Assembly (NCBI GenBank): GCA_030374765.1
Contig: JARGXX010000086.1
Coordinates: 1,178,001 to 1,242,000 of the forward strand
Length of the DNA stretch: 64,000 bases
Source: Agarophyton chilense
Taxonomy: Eukaryota; Rhodophyta; Florideophyceae; Gracilariales; Gracilariaceae
Reading direction: 5' to 3'
Shown one piece after another: positions 20,564 to 32,978 of the stretch. The notes under the pieces were generated by a model, which saw only the letters and a list, made by a program, of their open reading frames with translations, had not been told where the DNA came from and ran no database searches. Within the stretch, counting starts at the first letter, position 1; every line of letters begins with the position of its first letter. A program made the position numbers and the translations under genes.

Positions 20564-22474
20564 ATGTCGTCCAAAGACCGTCCGAGGACGCGGAGTCAAA
20601 CCGGTGCACCGGAACCCTCGCAACCATCCCGTATCCCGGTCCGTTCACGGTCTCATACCGGTCGATCGACTGGCGTGCCAGGTGGAAGGACCTCGAGACC
20701 TCCTGTCTCTGATTGGACACCCCCAGCAAGTGGAGCAGGACCGGCGTCTGCCGCCGCCCTGATGCTCTCCCCTGCTAGGGATGTCACCCCCCATCCCAGC
20801 CTTGCAGCTGTGGAAGAGCAACTCCGCTCTATGCGGGAAGCTCAATTCATCCTTGCAGAGTAGTTCGATTCCCTTTGCAAGAAGGTAAACGACACTGCTA
20901 CGCAGGATTTTTCTGAGGACCTCCATGTCCTCCGTGCGGATGTGAACTCGATTCTAGAGTCCCTTGGTGGACCCTCGGCCCTTATCAAGGACGACGCGGA
21001 CAAGTTATCACGCGTCCGAAGCCGTCTCGAGACGTTGGAACAAACCCTAATGTCGGGGGATGATCCGGTCGAGCCGGTTGCAGTATCCCACAAGGGATGT
21101 AAGGAAGGGAACCGCCAGGCTCGAAAGAAGCGAAGGAACACGGATCCCGAACCGTCGGACTCCTCATCCTCGGAGTCCGACTCTTCCGATTCATCGGTGG
21201 AAGTAGCTCGCCGTGAGCGTTCCTCACGCTCTAAGCGGTCAACAGCCACCCATGGTGTGATCCGCGCCCGCACGAAGGGAAGGAAGCACACAGGTTTGAA
21301 GGAGCTGAAACCGACCAATTCGCTCTTTAAGAAGCTCTTATCATACCGGTACTACCGTTTGGAGGACTCCTCTTTGGATCGTACACCCCATGGTACGGGA
21401 AGAGTGAAGGGCTGCATCAAGCGAATGCATCTCTCACTTGGCAACCAGTTGTTTACTGGAGAAGACCCAATATTAGTGTTGGATTTCTTGGCACGCTTTG
21501 TCGCGGGAGCTGACATCCTTGGAATGAACGAGGGACAGGCCTACATTGCCTTACGGTACTTCTTACGTGGGCTTGCAGAAGACCAGTATCACTCTGTCAG
21601 AGGTACATCACGCGCGTCCGAAGGGGGGGTAACCTGCTGGCCCGAAGCAGTTCAGTACCTCCTGAGGTCGTATGGTACTAACTCCGCCATTCAGCAGGCG
21701 ATACGCGCCCTGCGGGACAACCGCCAACGTCCAGGCGAGTCGGAAACCGAATATTCGTCGCGCCCTAACAAGGACTTCCACCGCTGTTGCAATATTTACC
21801 CCACTGAAGAGCGTTGTACCATGTTTGTCGATGGTTTGGACCCGGCGATCCGGACTCTTGTTGCTCGACGTCGAGAAGATAGAACTAAAGCCACGTATTT
21901 GGAACTAGTGCATTTCGCTCGCGCAGAAGGTGAAGCCCTGCGCGCACGCACCCCTGGATCCAGGCTTAGGTCCGCAAAAGCGTTGATGTTACAACCGGGT
22001 ACCCGGTCAGCTTCGATGATCGACGAACAGGCCTCTCGAAGGGATTATGATAACGTGCAGCTAGCCCATAGCGACGTTCATTCCATCCCGACAACGGAGT
22101 TACCCTCAACCTTGGACGAGTCACAATACGTGATTGGGGATGACACCCTACTCTACGCGGATAAGGGTCGCGTCCGTGTGCCACGCGTCCCACACGAGAG
22201 TGGTTATGTCCGCTTTTCGCGTCCTGGTTCGAGAGATACACGCCCCGCGGTGAAGTTCGCCGAGCCTCGCCACCCAACGCCGGCTTCTGGTTTGATTTCT
22301 CATTTCTGCTACAAACCAGGCCATACTTCTCCACAATGTGTGTTGTCTCTCCGAGAGTGGGCACAAGTCGTAGTCAATTACGAGGCCCTATCCCCGGAGG
22401 ACAAAGCAGCTGTTCCGATTGCATCGTATATCCGTGCTCGAACGGATGTTCCACGTCACGTGTCGCTTCCCTGA
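20564..22474 (+). pseudogene. gag: Gypsy gag of element B (one in-frame stop)
   Basis: This is the structural capsid polyprotein. The N-terminal ~100 residues are Ser/Pro/Arg-rich. The frame is interrupted by TAG 20861-20863 and then continues in phase to 22474. A Ser/Asp block and a basic block (about 21150-21240) precede the capsid-like region (FTGEDPILVLDF to about 21960). A zinc knuckle lies near 22300, but its first cysteine is serine (S-H-F-C-Y-K-P-G-H-x4-C). With one stop and a damaged zinc ligand it is unlikely to be functional. Pol starts about 150 bp downstream in another frame. Confidence 0.88.
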
Positions 22475-22626
22475 GCTCGGGTGGAACCTGCACCGGAATC
22501 CCGTGTCACCGACGTGGTCGGTCACCCCACCGCTTCTGGGGTACCTTCTGGACCTGATGCCAAGGCGTTGCCCGCTCAACGCCCTGAGCAGCCGCCTACG
22601 GCGGAGCAGGCCCAGAAAAACTAAAT

Positions 22627-25600
22627 ATGGGAGTCTCCTCTCAAGGAGGGGTGCCCTCAGAGTCGAGGTCGACGGCGCCCGAGGCTTCCAAGCCTCGCTC
22701 CCTGGTCAAAATCCTTTCATGGAAAGAGGCCGTCAATGACGTGAACTCGGAACACTTTCGTGTTCTGCGTCGTCCGTGGAAGCGTGTTTTCCATAACCGG
22801 TTTCCGGATAGAATTCTGGTGATGGCCAAGAGAAACTACAAGGTCTATGCTGACCTTGGCCTTTCAAACCAGTTTATGGTGCGACACCTTACCGTGTTAG
22901 ACACCGGTGCCGGTCCGAACTTTGTCGTGGAGGAAGTGTTACCGCCTGCAAGGCAGTCTAGAATCCGCCGCGACCACGTCCCGGAGGTCGCTGACGCGAA
23001 CAACAAACCGTTGGATACGGTGGGGCTCATAGAACTGGTAGTCCGCGTTGGCGCTCGCGTGGTAAAACTCGACTTCGTCGTATGTCGGAAATTAGCCGCC
23101 CCAGTCATCTTGGGTTGTGACTTTTGCGACCGCTTCGTCAAAGCAATCTTCCCCCGCCAACGGCGTGTCGAGATGGAGGATGGATCGTCCACTCCAATCG
23201 TTCGTCGTCCGCTTAGGCGGGCCACGAAGAAGCACGTCCCGCTACCGGCAGCACAGGAACCTGGACCGGATCACCGTGAATCTAATAAGCTCCGCGTCGC
23301 AGCGTCGTTGTGCGTCCCGCCTGAGTCCCAAATGATGGTGAAAGTAACCTCCCGTCAACATGGACTCCGGGTCTTCCAACCATTGTCGTCACTGTATGAC
23401 AGGCACAGCCTCGCAATTGCGAACGGAATCGCCCATGTGGACCCAAACCAACCGTTTCACGTGCTGATCGCCAATCTAGGCACTGTACCCCAGTATCTGG
23501 CGAAGAACCAAGTGATAGGGTCCGTCATGCCGCACCCCATTGCTATGGTGCCGACTAAGCTGACCGCAGCTGACGTTCTCGGACTCGTTCACTCTAAGGA
23601 GGGGGACAGCCCGGAACCCGTTTCATCACCGGTACCCGGGGTTCAACCTGTAACATCAGGGACGCAGCCCGTTTCAACGAGTGGTGACCGCCCCGATCCA
23701 GTCCAAGAACTCGAGGACCTGGATCTCAGCCACGTCCTGGAGTCAAACCGCCATCGATTGCGAGAACTGTTGAGGGACTTCACCACTATGTGGGACGGCT
23801 CCCTTGGTGAGATTGCGACTACGGAACACCGGATTGATTTGCTACCGGACACCCGACCCATCTCTCAGCACCCATACCGTGCCGGACCCGCCGCACGCGC
23901 GGAGGAAAAGGCACAAGTGGATAAAATGCTTCGAGCAGGAGTCATTGAACCGGCTCAGTCGCTGTGGGCTTCTTGGCTCCAAAGCAAGATGGTTCCTGGA
24001 GGTTTTGCGTCGACTACCGTCGGTTGAATGCCGTTACCGTCAAGGACGTGTATCCAATCCCAAGAATGGACGAGTACATTGACTCGCTGGGCACCGTCAC
24101 GTCTTTACAACCCTGGACGCCAATCGGGGATACTGGCAAGTTCCGGTAAGGAACCAAGACCAGGATAAAACCGCTTTCGCGTGTCACTCCGGTCTCTACA
24201 GTTTCAAACGGATGCCTTTTGGTCTTTCCAACGCCTCCGCTACTTTCAAGCGAGCCATCGACATCCTATTGGCCGGCTTCAAATGGCGTATCTGCCTGGT
24301 CTACCTGGATGACATAATCGTCTTCTCAGATAATCTGAACAAACATCTCACTCATGTGAGGGATATCATGACCACGCTACGAGATGCGGGTGTCACTTTT
24401 AAGTTGAAGAAATGTGACTTCTTCACGGACACCGTGAAGTATCTCGGCCATGTCATCCGTCCAGGACGTGTTACAATCGAGGAGACTCGTGTTAAGTCAC
24501 TCAAAGAGGCTAAAGAACCGCGGGCGCAAACCGAGCTTCGTTCCTTTCTGGGACTCGCAAACGTCTACCGACGATTCATCCCGCACTTTGCGGACAAAGC
24601 TGCACCGTTAAACGCGCTTTTGCGGAAAGGCCAACCACCAAAACTGGACCCCTTAACCCCCGTTCAAACGGAATCTTTCAACTCTCTTAAGGATTCTGTC
24701 GTCTCCGCCCCGATCCTCTCGTTTCCCAAGCCTGGAAGGCCATTCACCGTAGATACGGACGCCAGCGACTACCAAGTAGGTTGTGCACTGTTTCAAACTG
24801 CACCCAATGGGGAAAGACGCCCCGTAAGGTACTGGTCCCGGTCGCTAAACGTCCACGAGAAAAATTACTCCGTCACGGAGAAGGAATGCCTTGCAGTAGT
24901 TTGGGCATTACAAACTTTGCGCCCCTATCTCATGGGTAATCATTTCACCGTTTTTACGGACCACGCATCACTTCGATGGCTACTCTCCATCTCGGAGCCT
25001 TCAGGCCGCTTGATGAGTTGGCGTCTCCGTCTAGCGGAATTTGACTTTGACGTGCAGTACCGAAAAGGATCGTGAAACACCCAAGCCGATGCTCTCTCCC
25101 ACCTGGTCACTATTGGCGAAGCACCACCCGTCAAAGACGATGAAATAACCTGCTTTGCAGTGAATGGAGACGACGCTACCATCGAGGACGAGGAACGAGA
25201 CACGGACTCTTCAGATTCCGGTTCCGAATTGGACGACTTTCTTCTCTCGGAAGATTCCGAGAAACCCTTACCAGGGAACTTCGTGCCTATTACTCCAGAG
25301 GAGATGATACGGGAGCAATAAGCTGAACCGTTCTGCGCGAAGTTCCGCGCTCAACTCAATGGAGGAGGTACTCTCCCCTTTCAGGTGAATGACGGCGGAT
25401 ACCTTGTACGGATCGTTGGATCGCACCCACAAATCGTGGTACCACATAACCTCCAGTCGAGAGTCTTGCCGTTGTCTCACTACTCCAAACTGAGTGGCCA
25501 CGTCAGGGGACGGAAACTCTATCTCACCCTACGCCGTAACTTCTACTGGCCTGCCATGGCAGTGGAATGCTACGCAACGGTGCGGTTTTGTAGCGATTGC

Positions 25601-27622
25601 GCTCGGAACCGTGTCAAACGTCGCCGTCATGCGACGAAGTTGAAGCTGTTTCCAGCTCGCGCTCCATTGGAGTTTGTGGCCATCGATATACTCGGTCCCT
25701 TCCTTACCACTAAGCGGAATTACAAGTTCTTACTCGTAATTACAGATCGCTTCTCCAAGCTGGTCCGGAGGGTACCGTTACGGAAGATCTCCGCTATGAG
25801 CGTGGCTCAAGCCTTCGTCCTACACTGGGTTTTCGTCTACGGTCCACCGGTCAACCTCCTCTCCGATAACGGGAGACAGTTCGCCTCTCGTTTCTTCGAG
25901 GATGTTTGTCGCATCTTGGACATTAAGAACCTGTTCACGACCACTTACCACCCCCAAACTAATGGGCAGGCCGAACGGTTCAACCGGACATTACTTGCGA
26001 CACTCCGTTTATACGTTGCAGACCACGCCAAAGATTGGGACTTGTTCACTGATGCGCTCACCTTTGCGTACAATACGCAGGTGCACAGGACAACTGGATT
26101 AGCGCCCTTCGAGCTGGTACTGTCCCGTACCCTACCGCACGTGGCGCTGGAACCACAGCCCACGCTGGATACCTTTCCGTCACCGACTGCTTACCGCGAA
26201 GCGTGGAAAACTTGGCTCACGAAGCTCATTCCCGCCGCACGGCGTTCAATGGGCCGAACCCAGGCCGCTTAAGAGCGTGATTTTGATACAAAAGCCCCTC
26301 GCTCGCCGCCACGTCTCGCCCCCGACGGTTATGTATTCATCAGCGAGGAGTATTGGAACCCAGAGAAGGAGAAACGCCACAAGCTGTCACCCATTGCCGA
26401 CGGCCCCTTTCGGGTTATTTCGGTGGCTCCCGACACTGTCGTTGTTGACCTCGCTGGTAATCACGATCGCATCTCCCGCGATCGCGTGGTATCGGCTCCT
26501 CCGCCGTTAACATCCCAACCTACTGGTGTGACTGCTCCCGTTGAAGCGGATTCATCGACCCCCTTACCTCAGGTCCACCCGCGTCCCTACACGTTACCAC
26601 ACCCATCTCGGGGTTTGTCTGACCTTCCGCTACCCGCGGCGCCCAACCCGAAAGGAATAGTGTCGCGCATTCGTCGCTTTTCTCCAGTCCACCCGACGGA
26701 CACCAACTCCGGGGCATCGTCTAAGGAGGGGGAGGCGCCCGACAGCCGTCGTAATCAGGTCGATACCGTCGCTGGAAACGCGGCACCGTCCCGTGTCATT
26801 CTTCGCCCAGCAGGGGTGCCTGATACCGACGTCCTGCACGAATCGACGCAATCGCTATCCAAGCCTCAGAACGCAGCTGCGGATAACGCCACCAACACTC
26901 GTCGAGGTGTCACCACACGTGCAATACGGAATGCAAATGCGCTCGACGCACTGCAGCCTGATACAGTACGAGTGGACGACGCACCGCCAAGTACCCCTCA
27001 CAGGGAGGCGGATACATCCACGGCGCCGACGCTGGACAGCCAGCCATTGGAACGCTCACGTGACTACACGGAATCTCGCCGTGGGACAGAGAGGTGCGAC
27101 AATGCGCCACCACCCCAGCGAATCTCACCGCCGAAGCGAGCTTCACCACGCCGATTAGCGGAACGACCACCCGGGTTACCCGCTGGTGTGGGCCCTCCAA
27201 CCGGAATGGGAAGCGCCAAAACAAGTCCGGCACTTGGAGAAAATGAACCGACGAAGTTGGGTCGACATTCTACTCAGCCGACGACTGCCTTGCGCGCTAC
27301 ACGGCCCGACCGGAGCGAAGCCGCCCAACGAGTGATCACTTCGGTACCCCCTGGCTCAGGACGGGTACCACCCGGAAATAGCGACACCGTCATACGGGAT
27401 GGCCGGGAAGTGTACCGACAAGAGTTCGTGGTCGGAGGCATTTTGGAGCACATTTACCACCCAAAGGGGTATATCCAATACTTGGTCCGTTGGTACGGGT
27501 ACGGCCCCGAATGGGATTCAGACGAACCGATAGAGCACCTACCTCGGTCAAAGGTGGTACAGTATCATCGTCGTACTGTCACAGCTTTGCCGGCTACCAT
27601 AGACCGAGCCCAAGTGGGATAA
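22627..27622 (+). pseudogene. pol: Gypsy pol of element B (protease to chromodomain), degenerate
   Basis: The protease carries LDTGAGPNFV and the C-terminal GCDFCDRF block. RT follows, with a frame change near 23965 and another between about 24105 and 24212. Then YLDD (near 24307), RNase H (DTDAS, SEKE-like TEKE, TDHAS), the integrase H-H-C-C finger and an intact integrase triad (AIDILGP, LSDNG, HPQTNGQAE) are seen. A Pro/Ser-rich tail leads to a chromodomain (about 27410-27560, RWYGYGPEWD). In-frame stops lie at 25073-25075 (TGA), 25319-25321 (TAA) and 26270-26272 (TAA). Protein similarity to element A is high and collinear, so A and B are sister families. Confidence 0.92.
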
Positions 27623-27834
27623 GAAGACACCCGATGGGGATAAAGGAACAGAAGATCTGGATAAGGACCCTTGGAAGGAGGAGAAGATGCACAGAAGACC
27701 TGGAGAAGAACACTCAGAAGAAGTGGAAGAGAAGAAAGAAAACAAATACGTCATAGACGGAAGCTGTTTACTATTTTCGAAGTTGCTGCACACACTACCG
27801 CACAGCGGGACATACTAACCAAGATCACAACGGG
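27623..27834. other. Convergent spacer between pol and the antisense gene (element B)
   Basis: This short purine-rich interval lies between the plus-strand pol stop and the minus-strand antisense stop, as in element A. No gene is visible. Confidence 0.5.
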
Positions 27835-28483
27835 TTAGTTGGAGGAACCCGGATTGCCGTGCGCGCCATCCGAATCGCTAGAGGGGTTACTCCCGCCGGC
27901 CAGGCGTGCCGCAAGGGCGTCTCTCATTGCACCGATGTCGCCGCTCGCCACTTGCGCGTTCAGTCCAACATCCCGGAGGAACTGGGAGATCACGACCGCC
28001 TCTGGGCGGATGGGAACCTCGATAACTTCCGGTTCGTCCGGCAACGCCGCCGCCACTGGATCGACCACCGCACCTGCGTGAGTCGCTCCCTGCGCCGGCT
28101 GCGCCGTAGTATCGGCACCATCGGGGTCTCCCACGTCTCCCATGACCTCGTCGCCACGGTATTCGCCCGCCTCCTCCGGGAGATCATCACCGCCATAGGC
28201 GTAGTAGAAGTCATCCGAGTTGACAAACCCCACGGGGTGCCCGTATGGTATGCTTCGCGGAGCCATCCGGAGTGCCGACGCCTCCGCTTCGGAGATCTCT
28301 TGCTGCTCCCATGGGTTAAAGAAGATGAAATCTCCCGCCAACGGTGTGCCACGCCCCGGAGACCGATCAGCCCCACCAGCTTCTTGACCACGGCCGCTCT
28401 GGGACAGGCACGACATCCCAGTCGACACGCCCAATGATGTCGATGAGCTCCTGAGCTTCATCAGCGTTATTGACACCTCCAAG
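27835..28483 (-). pseudogene. Antisense accessory gene of element B, C-terminal part
   Basis: Read on the minus strand this matches the C-terminal third of the element A antisense protein: PLGG-type start, a LAGDFIFFNPWE block matching LAGDFIYFDPWE, the E-I-S segment, an acidic linker, and a C-terminal block (FLRDVGLNAQVASGDIGAM) matching FLMEVGLRPSEISGD. There is a frame change near 28370-28390. Similarity stops at CCAAG 28479-28483. The missing N-terminal part is at 50257-51476. This is therefore one half of a gene cut by an inversion. Confidence 0.82.
28479..28483. other. Left breakpoint of a ~23-kb inversion
   Basis: The bases CCAAG are where similarity to the element B antisense gene ends and the YqaJ/piggyBac-like gene begins. 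The other breakpoint (51472-51476) reads CTTGG, its reverse complement, so a 5-bp microhomology is shared. Confidence 0.75.
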
Positions 28484-30314
28484 AGGGATTGTTAAGTGCT
28501 GGATTGCTGTTCCCCGCTCTCAAAGCAATTGCAAATATCTATTCAGCAAACGCACCAACGACGGGAAGCTAGTCATACCACAGAGTGATGCAACAGACGA
28601 CAGGGATACTTTGGAGCTTCACTGCCATGCTCATTGCCGCGTTTTAACAGTGGGACAACGGTGTGCCGACTGGTTCATTCTAAGGCAGTTTAGAATTACT
28701 GGAACTACAGCAGGGGCAACGTTATTGGCAGATGCAAACTTCAGATCAGATCTTAACTTGCCGCCGCCCGGGTCTCCGCAAGAGGACACAATGTCTAAGA
28801 AAATGAATAGGCTAGGTGCTTCTTGGTTTAGTTCAGCTAGATCTAATGAAACTATGATGAGAGGAACGTGTAATGAGCAGGCAGTCCTTAATGCTCTTTC
28901 CAAAAAACCCTTCGTTCTTAGCATACATGAGTGTGTAATGCTAGCCGATAAACAGCACAGCTGGCTGGCCTGTTCTGCTGATGAAATTGCCCGAATCGAC
29001 TTGGCACAAACTTCTTTTGCGAGCGCCATTGGCGGAGAGGACAATGTGGCACTTGCTACGGTGGAGATCAAGACGAGTGTAGCCTCGTCGTCCTTAAACA
29101 GAGGGTTAAATAATGCTAGTCTGGGTTTAGCATGCGTGAAGGTTGGGGATGCTTCCGTGCTACAACGCATTCCCCAAGAACACATCGGACAGGAACTGCA
29201 GCAGATGTTGGTCATCAATACAAACTACAGCATTTATGCAGTCAGGTCAGAGACGGCTCTACTTTCTTGTACTCTACTTTATGCCTCTAACGATAAGCTT
29301 CGGGCATACAAGGATTGCCTAGTATCTCAAGGTGGACCACTCGTTACATGGGCGCACACAGACACTCCTGTTGTCCCTTCCTTCGTCGACGTCACCACGA
29401 AGCGTTTACTGAAAGAACGGATTATGTTTTGGAAACTTATCAATACTCACGTCATCAACCACGATGCATTTGTACCTTTAAAACTGTTCAAACACGGAAT
29501 TCAAGGCATGCATTCGAAAACGAAAGGTGGTGTGGACGGCAGCGCACAGGCACGGGCCATTTTAAGAAGTGCCACAACAAAGCTAAAATGGGAGCAGAAA
29601 GTTGTTGGCCAAACGCTTAAAACACTCTTCGTGAATTCCTTTTTGGCCTGGAGGATCATGGAAAAGAATGCCTTGGTGGATGATTTTGAAACCTTTCACA
29701 ACTTGAGTGCGTTTCGACATGAGCTAAATACTCTTGGTTCACTAGCAGATTTTTCCGCAGATGCATGTACAGAACTATTAATATACGCCGATGTTATGGA
29801 ACTACAGACTGGAATGCAGTATGATGCCTCATAGAGCATTCCCAAAAGTATTATCGGGGAGGAGGCCTCTATGTTACGACAAATGGCAAGAAAAAAGCAG
29901 AGATACAGACTTCAATTCTTTAATTCTAGTGACGGCACGAAACTTCGCTTAAATGTTCCTGGGCATGATCAGAAGCAGCTGCGTGTCGAGAAATGGTGTG
30001 CTTTTTGCGGCATGAATAGAAAAGGCACCCAAGGGTTTAGAGGTCATCGGTCATGCTTTCAATGCTGTAACTGTGATGTACATCTTTGTGTGAGAACATT
30101 TCCGGGTTCCCGGCGCTCGTGCTGGGATATTTGGCACTCGAACAGGTGCCTAAAAGCTAGGCGGCTGTTACGCTCGCCACGGATAACGCCAGAGCCTAGT
30201 GGTGAAAGAAATGAAGGTATAAGTGCGTCATCTTCTGACGGTCCGAATTGTAAACGACGTCGTAGCACCGAGTCCGAGCCACGATCTCTACGATCTCGTC
30301 TTCGTAGTACCTAG
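28484..30314 (+). pseudogene. YqaJ-type nuclease joined to a piggyBac-type C-terminal region
   Basis: One frame runs from the breakpoint to 30314 with a single TAG at 29832-29834. The N-terminal part looks like a YqaJ/lambda-exonuclease-fold nuclease: R-x-T-G-T, a GTCNEQAV block with an acidic residue, CSADEI, and the catalytic E-x-K (VEIKTSV, Glu 29064, Lys 29070). The next part resembles the end of a piggyBac transposase: SKTKGGVD with the third catalytic Asp (29535-29537), then KLKWEQ...FVNSFLAW in place of the usual KWW...NAYILY block. After the stop codon, a C-terminal cysteine/histidine finger follows (CAFC, HRSCFQC, CDVHLC, SCWDIWHS), as in piggyBac relatives. The first two piggyBac Asp residues are not seen. 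The extreme N-terminus lies at 51477-51509 on the minus strand because of the inversion. Confidence 0.7.
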
Positions 30315-32978
30315 AAATAAGGATAGTCCTACTTTAAACGTTGTTTTGTTGTTGTTCTAATGTACGGTGCATCGTACATAAAGCAATTTTGCCTCTGTTT
30401 GAGGTGACGTCAAACCCATTTTTCCCCATGCAAAATGACAGGGATCCCAACCACCATTTAGTTTCAAACATTTCACATCTTCTTCTGACATACTCCATAC
30501 CATCCCTGTCACCTTGAAAGTTTCCCCAAAAATTCACGAACGCAACTACAACCACGTAAACGTTAATGTACGATACACCGTACATTACTGAAAATATTAG
30601 GGATATTATGAACCAGTTGTCCTCTGTTGTCAGTGAGACCCGTCGTCTTGTGCCAAATAACTCTCTTCTTTCTGCTTTTGAAAATGTTCGCCAACAAGAA
30701 TAGTGGCAAACGAACAAAAAAGAAATGTCGAATTTTAGCATAGTTCTTTCGATGTACATAGATAAAATCTTTCTCGTAATTGTCCTAAATCTTTTTACAT
30801 CTTGAGGAATAGTCTTCCTCGAGGCCAAAACGGCCCGTTTTGGGGAAGACCAGGTATAAATAATGGTTTGTCGAGAACGAACAGAAAGCCATGTCCTGAC
30901 CTTTAACGGTGCTTTGTGGCTCAAAACGTAGGTAAAGTGACTACAGGGGCAGGCAGGTATGGATTATACTACTTTACTTTATGGAGAGTATGATTAGTTC
31001 TATCCGAACGACGGGTATTTCGTGTGCAGTAGTTGTGGATATGCTCTCCTTTCGCAAGTATGGCATATACCTGAGCGTAAGAATAATCTAAAGATTGTTC
31101 CTATAAAAAATATATATATTACTCATTATTGGGGGGAAAGACTTCAACTCTCCCGATTATTGAAAATCAACAGATTTTAAGTCTGTTGTGTCTATCGTTC
31201 CAGCGCTAAGCTTGCAACTTACGTTAGCGCGCTCCTCTCTCGAGCTTTCGGTTCAGGATTTTCGTTTTAGGCTGCGTTGACGCTTTTTTTTGCTGCGACT
31301 CGGTGGCTTCAGCTGCAAAACAATAGAGCAGCTGGACAGCTTTAATTCCCAAACCAAGTCAAGAGCAGAAGAAGAAATAGGACATCCAGAGCCGATCCCT
31401 GATCTTGACACATCTCAATTGTAATATGTGGTGATCGAGGTCGATTGTAAAACACCATGGAAAACCAATATACCGGTCGCGGCTGTTTAAGCGAAAGAAG
31501 ACAGCATGTTTTTTCTAAAGTTCGAAACGGGGAAGATCCGGCAAATATCTATTTTAAAGGATAAACGTCTTTTTAAAATACATTCTAAAATGTTGAAATT
31601 ATTTCTACTTCAGAGCGAGGAGGCCATGAAAGTCCCAAAATGCTTCTACACGTTATACAAGACGTGTTGGAATGCCTTCTATCTTGCACAACGCCAGCAG
31701 GGCAACGAAAAAGCTCTGATAGTTTTAGTTAGCCTTCTCTTTCCAAAATGTGTTCCTAATACGCGGTGGCAAGCACCACCAATTGCCATTTGTTTGGCAA
31801 GTGAAATAAATTACGGACGATACCACCAGCCCCACTGTTGGAAGTTGTTCAAGTTTCCAGTTGATCCAGCTGTGAAACATTACAATATAGAGCACATATC
31901 TGGGCTTCCCGCGCACACGCCTGCTGTGAAAGCGAATGTGTGCGGAGCGACAAATTGCGCTGCACTGCTGAGCACTGCCGTCCCGCTTCGGCCGCGCCAT
32001 TGCGCTCGACGCCCATGCCTTCACTAAACCTTGGCCGATGAAGAACTCATTGGCGCCGCGCTTGAGTTGCAGGCCCCGCGCCGCGGTGGAGTGCCGTGCC
32101 CCGCGCGTGTATGACTTCTTGCCGTTGCGCCATCCATATCGGTGAAACTGCTGTAGTCGCAACTGCTCGCATCTATACGTGCGCTTCGCACCCTCGTCAC
32201 ACTGGGCCTCCTAGCGTGCGAAACGCTCCTGTTCATGCACATCGCCTCTGCGCAGCTGTATGCCGCCACAATGCATGCCTTCACCGCCGACGCGCTGCAT
32301 GTTTTCGCTTCGTTGCTGCCCGCACCGAGCGCTGCTCTGGCGCCCGCGGTGGCTCCTGCCGTGGTGCACCTTTTCTTTCTGTTATTGCGCGCGCTGTTTT
32401 CTTCGTCGAGGCAGAAAACCAGAACTCAGCGGCTGCTCTAGGGCTCGCCGTGCGTCGGGCTTGCCTATATCGGCGATTTACTTGCCGGGTGGTGGACCCT
32501 CCCGCACACTGGCTCGCCCCTCTTTCATACCGCGCTTCGTACCGAGAGGCTATGACAGCATTTATACCGATTAGCATAGTGCCAATAGCAGCGATCTACT
32601 ATTAATGGTTTCTTCTCGCTTTCATCGTCCGAATCGGACAGCTTTGGGGCGAATTATATGCATTACGTTCAATCCAGACAAGCCTATGAGTTGGGCAGGG
32701 CACTGCGCAGTATGAGTAATATGCCGGAGTCTGTATCTGACACGTTTATTACCAGTATTGTGAGCATGCCTGTTCGAAAAAGCGATGTGCGAGATTCTTC
32801 CATCGTGATGGACATTTTGGGGACTATAGATGATGTTAACTTGCTGGAAGATAGCGAGTTTCCTGATCTCGCGCCTGGTGTGTTCCAACGTGTGTACGCC
32901 GTGAATAAACCACGCACTCACGTAATTCGAATTGTCCTTGTTTAAAAACACATGCCTACCGAGCACTGTAGATTCTTA
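30315..32978. other. Gene-poor region right of the YqaJ/piggyBac-like gene
   Basis: I find no supported gene. A minus-strand frame at 30334-30924 (196 codons, one possible membrane segment) and a plus-strand frame at 31506-32027 (173 codons) match nothing I know. A palindrome at 30360-30379 recurs in inverted form at 30566-30585. From about 32000 to 32580 the base composition turns GC-rich without a convincing product. A 95-codon plus-strand frame at 32658-32945 ends just before the transposon. Confidence 0.4.

Larger units (their letters stand above)
19511..28483 (+). mobile_element. Ty3/Gypsy retrotransposon B, 5' part (3' part displaced to 49335-51476)
   Basis: The element runs LTR, primer-binding site, gag, pol and then the C-terminal half of its antisense gene, and stops abruptly at a CCAAG sequence (28479-28483). 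The missing half of the antisense gene, the polypurine tract and the 3' LTR are found 21 kb away in reverse orientation. Together the two parts make an element of about 11.1 kb, similar in length to element C. Confidence 0.9.

Noticed and set aside
30334..30924. A 196-codon minus-strand frame as a gene
   Set aside because: No recognisable domain, and it lies directly behind a pseudogene. One hydrophobic stretch alone is not enough support.
31506..32027. A 173-codon plus-strand frame as a gene
   Set aside because: Composition changes along the frame, no motif is recognisable and the start context is unremarkable.
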